From Bacillus methanolicus PB1 (lineage in GTDB: Bacteria; Bacillota; Bacilli; Bacillales; Cytobacillaceae): a stretch of 64,000 bases of DNA. Shown piece by piece: positions 59,476 through 64,000 of this stretch; position 1 is the stretch's first letter; every line of letters starts with the position of its first letter. Below the pieces are notes generated by a model. The model searched no databases and was not told the origin of the DNA. It saw nothing but the letters and a program-made list of their open reading frames with translations. Where the stretch lies: the NCBI RefSeq assembly GCF_000262755.1, contig NZ_AFEU01000002.1:434001-498000 (forward strand), in the 5' to 3' direction. The position numbers and the translations under genes were made by a program.

Positions 59476-59994
59476 ATGAACTACAAGTCAAAACGCAATG
59501 ATCATTTTTATCCGTTTGATTTGCTGATGATACTGATATCGAATAAGATTCGTTATGTGTTTATTTTCGTTTTGATTTTCATGTGGTTTAGAAACAATTC
59601 TTATAAAAAAGCGGCTTTTCATGCGGTGACATCAACGGCGGCTTCTTTGTTTATAAACATGTTGATTAAGTTGTTTTATTATAGGCCCCGTCCGTTTATG
59701 AAACGTCGTGTCGGCATACTTATTCCTTCAAAGATGGATTCTTCATTTCCAAGCAAACATACTTTGCTTGCGTTTGCTGTGTCTGCTTCTATTTTTCTTC
59801 ATCAACGTTTCCTTGGTTCAATTATGTGGGGATTATCTGTGTTAACGGGCTTCTCGCGCATTTGGGTGGGACATCATTACCCATCAGATATTATCGGAAG
59901 TGCGCTTATTGGCACATTAACGAGCATCATTATAGACAAAATTGCACGGTTCAATCATTATTTTGATCGTCTAAAACAGCAAAAACTTGATTGA
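59476..59994 (+). CDS. PAP2-family phosphatase, BcrC-like undecaprenyl diphosphatase
   Basis: A 172-residue membrane phosphatase. The three PAP2 motifs are KLFYYRPRPF, SFPSKHT and SRIWVGHHYPSD, giving the catalytic His residues. It resembles BcrC-type undecaprenyl-pyrophosphatases that recycle the lipid carrier for cell-wall synthesis and give bacitracin resistance. The N-terminus is about 15 residues shorter than B. subtilis BcrC. TAAGGAGA precedes the ATG. Confidence 0.85.
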   Translation: MNYKSKRNDHFYPFDLLMILISNKIRYVFIFVLIFMWFRNNSYKKAAFHAVTSTAASLFINMLIKLFYYRPRPFMKRRVGILIPSKMDSSFPSKHTLLAFAVSASIFLHQRFLGSIMWGLSVLTGFSRIWVGHHYPSDIIGSALIGTLTSIIIDKIARFNHYFDRLKQQKLD

Positions 59995-60099
59995 AATCAA
60001 TATAAGGGGGTGAGATTCTGCAATCCCTTCCCTAAGTGCTTCCTTCTAAATATGATATAATGGTCGCGAAACTTACTTGCGCAAAAAGGAGTAACAACG

Positions 60100-60948
60100 A
60101 TGAACGAGGCGCTTTCGTTATTGCACCAGGAAGAGTGGCGGGTTATCGATCAATCAGCTTTAGGAGTTCACTTTAGTGCGCTCCAGTCTTTTGGCATAGA
60201 TGATGCCCTTTGTGCTTCGGTCGGATCCGGATTGGCTCCGGCAACGGCGAGATCGTGGGTCCATCATCGTACCATTGTATTAGGCATTCAAGATTCAAAG
60301 CTGCCATATTTAGAGGATGGGCTGAAATTCCTTGAATCAAAAGGTTATCAATATATTGTCCGAAATTCAGGCGGACTAGCGGTCGTTCTTGATGAAGGAG
60401 TATTAAACCTCTCTCTTATTCTTCCTGAAAAAGAAAAAGGAATTGATATCAATCGCGGCTACGAAACAATGTGGCTTCTTGTCAAAGAAATGTTCGCTGA
60501 TTTTCAAAAGGAAATTGAAGCGGGGGAAATTTACGGCTCCTACTGTCCGGGAAGCTACGATTTAAGCATAGGAGGAAAGAAATTTGCGGGAATTTCACAG
60601 CGGCGCCTTAGAAGCGGTGCGGCTGTACAAATCTACTTGTGCGTGAATGGAAGCGGGAGCGAAAGAGCTCAGCTGCTAAAAGAGTTTTATTCGATTTCAA
60701 AAAAACAAATACAAACGAAATTTCAATATCCAAATATTATTCCTGATGTCATGGCCTCATTATCCGAGCTGCTCGGGGTAAGTCTCAATATTCAAGATGT
60801 GATGCTCCGGTTTTTAAAAGTTTTAAAACAGTACAGTGGGAATTTTAATGCCGGACAGCTGACAGGAGAGGAAATTCCGCTTTTTTACAGTTATTACGAC
60901 CGTGTCATCGAACGAAACGAAAAAATGCTCGGATTGATTGCAGATTAA
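60100..60948 (+). CDS. lipL: Octanoyl-[GcvH]:protein N-octanoyltransferase LipL
   Basis: A 282-residue LipL (YwfL) protein of the biotin/lipoate ligase-like superfamily. The catalytic Cys is Cys149 in [12 protein letters not shown], followed by [10 protein letters not shown]. It transfers octanoate from GcvH to other lipoate-dependent proteins. The B. subtilis gene is also near pta and rsfA. AAAGGAG precedes the ATG. Confidence 0.93.
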   Translation: MNEALSLLHQEEWRVIDQSALGVHFSALQSFGIDDALCASVGSGLAPATARSWVHHRTIVLGIQDSKLPYLEDGLKFLESKGYQYIVRNSGGLAVVLDEGVLNLSLILPEKEKGIDINRGYETMWLLVKEMFADFQKEIEAGEIYGSYCPGSYDLSIGGKKFAGISQRRLRSGAAVQIYLCVNGSGSERAQLLKEFYSISKKQIQTKFQYPNIIPDVMASLSELLGVSLNIQDVMLRFLKVLKQYSGNFNAGQLTGEEIPLFYSYYDRVIERNEKMLGLIAD

Positions 60949-61002
60949 AAAAACGCAAGCTTTTTGGTTAACCCGGACATGCGCCGGAGCTGGACAAATA
61001 GA

Positions 61003-61036
61003 AAAAACCGCATACTAATTGCAGCGGTTTTTTCCT
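61003..61036. terminator. Terminator between lipL and rsfA
   Basis: AAAAAACCGC and GCGGTTTTTT flank a short loop. It lies between convergent genes and can work in both directions. Confidence 0.75.
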
Positions 61037-61107
61037 ATGGAATTCGAGGGGTTGTTGCCTTTTCCTCTCTATTTTCTTAATTATATTTTTTCTTCGCCGC
61101 AAAACGA

Positions 61108-61812
61108 TTATTCTGCAACCATTTCTAAGTTTCCGTTCCGGTCCATTTTAAATTTGGTTGACGGACGGTCCTCTTCTTCAAATAAAACAAGCTTTCTTGC
61201 CCGGTTCATGATCTTCATCAGCGTCTCGTAATCTTCCTGCATCGTGACTGTATTTTGCTCAAGCTCGCTGATCTTTTTTCCAAGCTCTTCGTTTTGCTTT
61301 TTCAAATCAGAGTTTTCCCGCTTTAATCTTTCATTCTCAATTTTTAAAATATCAGCTTGAAGATTAGAACTATTTAAGTTTTGTAAATAAGAAATTACCA
61401 TGCTCATTGTTATTCCATTTTGGGAAACTGCCGATTGCTCATGATCTGAACCGGTTACGTTTGCGGAAACAGGAACTTGTACGTCCATTGTTTCAGCTGC
61501 TTCAATTGGTGATATTTCTTCGATAGTTGGAGCCGGCGGGTTATAAAGAAGCTTTTTCTTGCCGCCTTGGTCTTTTCCAAGGAGTCTTTGTCTTTGTTTG
61601 CGCTGCTTTTTCGCCAGCTGCAATGCTTTTTCATAACGGTGGCGGACAACTGCATTCCAGCGAAAACCGCATGCTGCAGATGTTCGGTTAAGCTTATCGC
61701 CCACCTCCTCGAACGCGTTTAATTGTGTGCTTCCTTCTCTTACATGGCGTAAGACAGTTTCTGCTAGTAATAAATCATTTTCTTCAGTCCATGCATCTTG
61801 ACGAACTTTCAT
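61108..61812 (-). CDS. rsfA: Prespore-specific regulator RsfA (Myb-like)
   Basis: A 234-residue protein with an N-terminal Myb/SANT-like DNA-binding domain ([21 protein letters not shown] and [22 protein letters not shown], in part [17 protein letters not shown]), a basic stretch, and a C-terminal coiled coil ([22 protein letters not shown], in part). RsfA modulates sigma-F target genes in the forespore of B. subtilis. GGGAG precedes the ATG. The gene is convergent with lipL. Confidence 0.9.
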   Translation of the reverse strand: MKVRQDAWTEENDLLLAETVLRHVREGSTQLNAFEEVGDKLNRTSAACGFRWNAVVRHRYEKALQLAKKQRKQRQRLLGKDQGGKKKLLYNPPAPTIEEISPIEAAETMDVQVPVSANVTGSDHEQSAVSQNGITMSMVISYLQNLNSSNLQADILKIENERLKRENSDLKKQNEELGKKISELEQNTVTMQEDYETLMKIMNRARKLVLFEEEDRPSTKFKMDRNGNLEMVAE

Positions 61813-62121
61813 TTCCTCAACTCCCTTGTTTGTTTAAAATATGCGATAATTTAAAAGTTCTAGTCTCATCTTGTCCAATTATTTCGAGTTTTATACAGCA
61901 GGAATGAAAGGATAGTAGATTTTTTAGCAAAATATATCGTTCAAGGTGGATTTACTCCCGTTCAAGGAGCATTTACTCCCGTTCAGCAGGTGATTACTCT
62001 CGTTCAAGATGCTTTTGCTCCCGTTCAGCAGTGTTTTCAGCTTGCATTAGCTGGTTGGAAACTGTAAAATACCCTTTAGCATAATTTAAGAGATCAGACC
62101 GCAGAAAGGATTGTAATATAA
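61813..62121. other. Intergenic region with repeat array A'
   Basis: About 310 bases between rsfA and the DUF1450 gene, mostly repeat array A' (61935-62037). The divergent promoters must lie around it. No gene is seen. Confidence 0.45.
61935..62037. repeat. Tandem 21 bp repeat family A', inverted relative to 13.9 kb
   Basis: Five units of 21 bases with the core TTTACTCCCGTT, the reverse complement of AACGGGAGTAAA found in array A. On the minus strand the frame contains stops, showing the family is not protein-coding. Confidence 0.85.
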
Positions 62122-62346
62122 ATGGCAAACGAATTTCGTGTTTGCGATGATTGTCAAGCAGTAAACTTAAAGACGTTAATTCCCCGACTAAAAAAGCTTG
62201 ATCCGGAAGCAAAAATAGTCATTGGCTGCCAGTCCTACTGCGGACCCGGACGGAAAAAAACATTCACATTCGTTAACAACCGTCCAGTGGCTGCATTAAC
62301 AGAAGAGGAATTAATGGAAAAAATCGAGAAAAAACTAAAAAAATAA
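62122..62346 (+). CDS. DUF1450 (YuzB-like) family protein
   Basis: A 74-residue protein with four Cys (CDDC near residue 8 and [12 protein letters not shown]), a conserved pattern of the DUF1450 family. The Cys set may bind a metal or be redox-active; function is not known. AAAGGAT lies about 11 bases before the ATG. A terminator follows. Confidence 0.85.
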   Translation: MANEFRVCDDCQAVNLKTLIPRLKKLDPEAKIVIGCQSYCGPGRKKTFTFVNNRPVAALTEEELMEKIEKKLKK

Positions 62347-62377
62347 ATCAATAATCTCTCGGAAATTCGATTTCCTT

Positions 62378-62410
62378 GATAGCTCTAGTCTCGGCTAGGG
62401 CTTTTTTTAC
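62378..62410 (+). terminator. Terminator of the DUF1450 gene
   Basis: AGCTCTAG and CTAGGGCT form a stem followed by TTTTTTT. Confidence 0.7.
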
Positions 62411-62710
62411 AATCTCTTTATATAGGTTAAACCACAAAAAAACTAATAAATAAGGAAATCTATCAAACAATCCATCAAACTTATTTCTCAAAGGATAAGC
62501 TTAATCGATAAAGGGAGTCAAACAGTTTTTTCTTTTTTGGGTTATTGACAACATTTTTGAATTAGAATTATATTTAATAAGAACTTGTTTTTTGGTCTTT
62601 TGGGGATGCGAGGGAAATATTTAAGTCTGGTCCACGAAACCGAATTTTTCAGAAGAATAAAGGTAACGGAAATGCTCTTGATTTTCTGAATGGAGCTTTA
62701 ACATGTTGTT

Positions 62711-62733
62711 GGTCAACGGTTTAAACCTTGACC
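62711..62733. promoter_or_regulatory. Palindrome GGTCAA-N11-TTGACC upstream of MMPL gene
   Basis: GGTCAACGGTTTAAACC and TTGACC form a 23 bp near-perfect palindrome with one mismatched pair. It could be the operator for a TetR-type repressor of the transporter. The half-sites match those of the TetR operators at 6264-6313 in the opposite order. Confidence 0.5.
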
Positions 62734-62933
62734 ATTTATTTGGTCTTGTTTTTTGGTTTTTTGGGTTATTTGTGTTTTTTTATGAATAAAATTAAGAAAA
62801 AAGGGGGGGTGAGGTGATAGATAACAATGATGAACGATTTTCTCTAGAAAATTTTCAGAAAAAATGGATGTCCGTTAGACCGTACCTAACACTTGGATGA
62901 TAGCCCAATAAATTACTTTGGTAGGTGATCGAG

Positions 62934-64000
62934 ATGCTTGAATTATTTGGGAAATTTGTTGTGAAAAGTAAGGCTTTAATCATCGTTTTATCACTTATAT
63001 TAATAGTCCCCGCATTGCTCGGAATAGTAAAAACACAAATCAATTATGACATTTTTGCTTACTTGACGGAAAAACTCCCTTCTGTGCAAGGTCAAAACAT
63101 TATGAACAAAACGTTTGGGTTCGGCGGAACAGGCATCCTGATGGTAAAAAATCAAACTGATGCAGAGGTGGAGAACTTAAAACTAAAACTGGAACAAGTT
63201 GACGGTGTTGAAACAGTCAATTGGATCACCGACTTGGCCGATCTCGCGTTGCCTCGTGAATTTCTTCCGGAAGAATTGGTGAGTCAGTTTTACGCCGGAA
63301 ACAGTACCATGATGCAAATTCAGTTTAAAGAGGAAGCGGCATCAGAAAAAACCCATCATGCTGTACAAGAAATCAAGAAAATTCTTGGGCCGGACACATA
63401 TTTTGCCGGAACCCCTCCGATGTTGACGGAACTGCGTCAACTGCTTGAAAGTGAAAAGTTTATCTATGCGGCGTCGGCGCTTGGGTTTATTCTGCTGCTT
63501 TTGGGATTAACACTCCCATCGTTTTTACTTCCGTTCCTGATCCTATACTCAATCGGGGTCTCAATTCTTTACAACTTGGGATTGGCATACTACTTAAACG
63601 GCTCAATGTCGTACATTACCGCAGCGATTGCAGGTGCTTTGCAACTAGGCGTTACCATGGATTTTTCTATTTTCTTAGTGCATCGTTACGAGGAGGAACG
63701 TAAGACGAAAGAAAAGAACGAGGCCATGATCGATGCCATACGGCACACGGCGATGGCGATTTTAACAAGCTCGGCAACGGCAGTAGCCGGTTTTATAGCG
63801 ATGGTAACCATGTCGCTTGGACTGGGTGAAGACTTGGGAATGACGATGGCACGTGGGGTTATCCTTAGCGTTTTGATGATTTTGACATTGTTGCCGTCGT
63901 TAATGTTGGTGTTTGATAGGTGGATTCGAAAATATCAACATCGAGTGATGATCCCTAATTTTCATCTGTTAGCAAAATTTGTCACGAATCGTCACAAACT
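62934..64000 (+). CDS. MMPL/RND-family transporter (partial)
   Basis: The frame opens at the ATG at 62934 after AGGTGAT and runs off the window, so only about 355 residues are seen. It has an N-terminal membrane segment, an extracellular domain, then a cluster of membrane segments with LGVTMDFSIFLVHRYEEER, the Asp-containing motif of MMPL/RND transporters, and SSATAVAGFIAM. Such proteins export lipids or hydrophobic compounds. The palindrome upstream suggests TetR control. Confidence 0.85.
   Translation, partial: MLELFGKFVVKSKALIIVLSLILIVPALLGIVKTQINYDIFAYLTEKLPSVQGQNIMNKTFGFGGTGILMVKNQTDAEVENLKLKLEQVDGVETVNWITDLADLALPREFLPEELVSQFYAGNSTMMQIQFKEEAASEKTHHAVQEIKKILGPDTYFAGTPPMLTELRQLLESEKFIYAASALGFILLLLGLTLPSFLLPFLILYSIGVSILYNLGLAYYLNGSMSYITAAIAGALQLGVTMDFSIFLVHRYEEERKTKEKNEAMIDAIRHTAMAILTSSATAVAGFIAMVTMSLGLGEDLGMTMARGVILSVLMILTLLPSLMLVFDRWIRKYQHRVMIPNFHLLAKFVTNRHK

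Larger units (their letters stand above)
62347..62933. other. Intergenic region before the MMPL gene
   Basis: Contains a terminator at 62378-62410, a promoter-like pair TTGACA-17-TTATAT at 62545-62573, and a 23 bp palindrome at 62711-62733. From 62580 to 62800 the sequence is rich in GGTC/TTGG motifs. No gene. Confidence 0.5.

Overview
The window looks like chromosomal DNA from a low-GC, endospore-forming member of the Bacillaceae. It carries gerQ (spore coat) and rsfA (prespore regulator), bacillithiol genes (bshB2 with its yojF partner, and a ytxJ-type protein), HemQ of the Gram-positive haem pathway, and LipL of the Bacillus lipoate pathway. The order pdxK - ung - ywdI - ywdK - gerQ - hemQ - pta - lipL - rsfA follows the ywd/ywf region of Bacillus subtilis. 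A perfect ParB-type parS palindrome at 46780-46795 suggests the region lies on the origin side of the chromosome. I cannot name the species.

Layout. 1-6.1 kb: a partial O-antigen-ligase-like membrane protein, a sulfite-oxidase-type molybdoenzyme, a CPBP protease, an OsmC peroxidase, a Phd/ParE toxin-antitoxin pair and a SUKH-domain protein. 6.3-12.3 kb: a TetR gene with two operators, then a Fur-controlled iron-siderophore locus (binding lipoprotein diverging from two permeases, an ATPase and a FhuF-type reductase). 12.3-18.6 kb: a MITE-like element, a luciferase-like oxidoreductase, a YraR-like protein and a regulator-patatin-phasin-UbiB cluster. 19-21.8 kb: a thiol/sulfur island (broken OsmC, DsrE, Crp/Fnr regulator, three small thioredoxin-fold proteins). 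21.9-28 kb: pepT, a TrhA-like protein, a DUF1836 regulator, a ParM/ParR-type segregation pair behind a phased repeat array, and a thioredoxin-reductase-like flavoprotein. 28-45.9 kb: Uma2, a Rieske flavoprotein, YbaK, a Fic toxin with antitoxin, a Gly/Pro/Tyr repeat protein, two TetR-controlled ABC exporters, AlkD, a PQQ-type sugar dehydrogenase lipoprotein, bshB2-yojF, pdxK, mobA and moaE-moaD. 46-64 kb: the ywd/ywf core, a nested mobile element, pta with a cre site, a stand-alone lgt, an aldolase/alcohol dehydrogenase pair, a lipid kinase, a PAP2 phosphatase, lipL, rsfA, a DUF1450 gene and a partial MMPL transporter.

The most striking structure is at 46964-50556. A small conserved gene next to ung is split by an IscB element (candidate omega RNA plus an intact RuvC/HNH endonuclease), and that element is itself interrupted by an IS110-family insertion with a long structured leader where a bridge RNA is expected. 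Two RNA-guided systems of different kinds are therefore nested in one gene, and the two halves of the host gene can still be joined in frame.

A second theme is non-coding. Several sequence-unrelated families of degenerate tandem repeats sit between genes, mostly with a 19-22 bp period (about two helical turns), and two families recur at distant loci in opposite orientation. A further family alternates AT-rich and GC-rich palindromes with a 39-40 bp period at five loci. MITE-like elements with GGCTGTCTCA ends occur at three loci.
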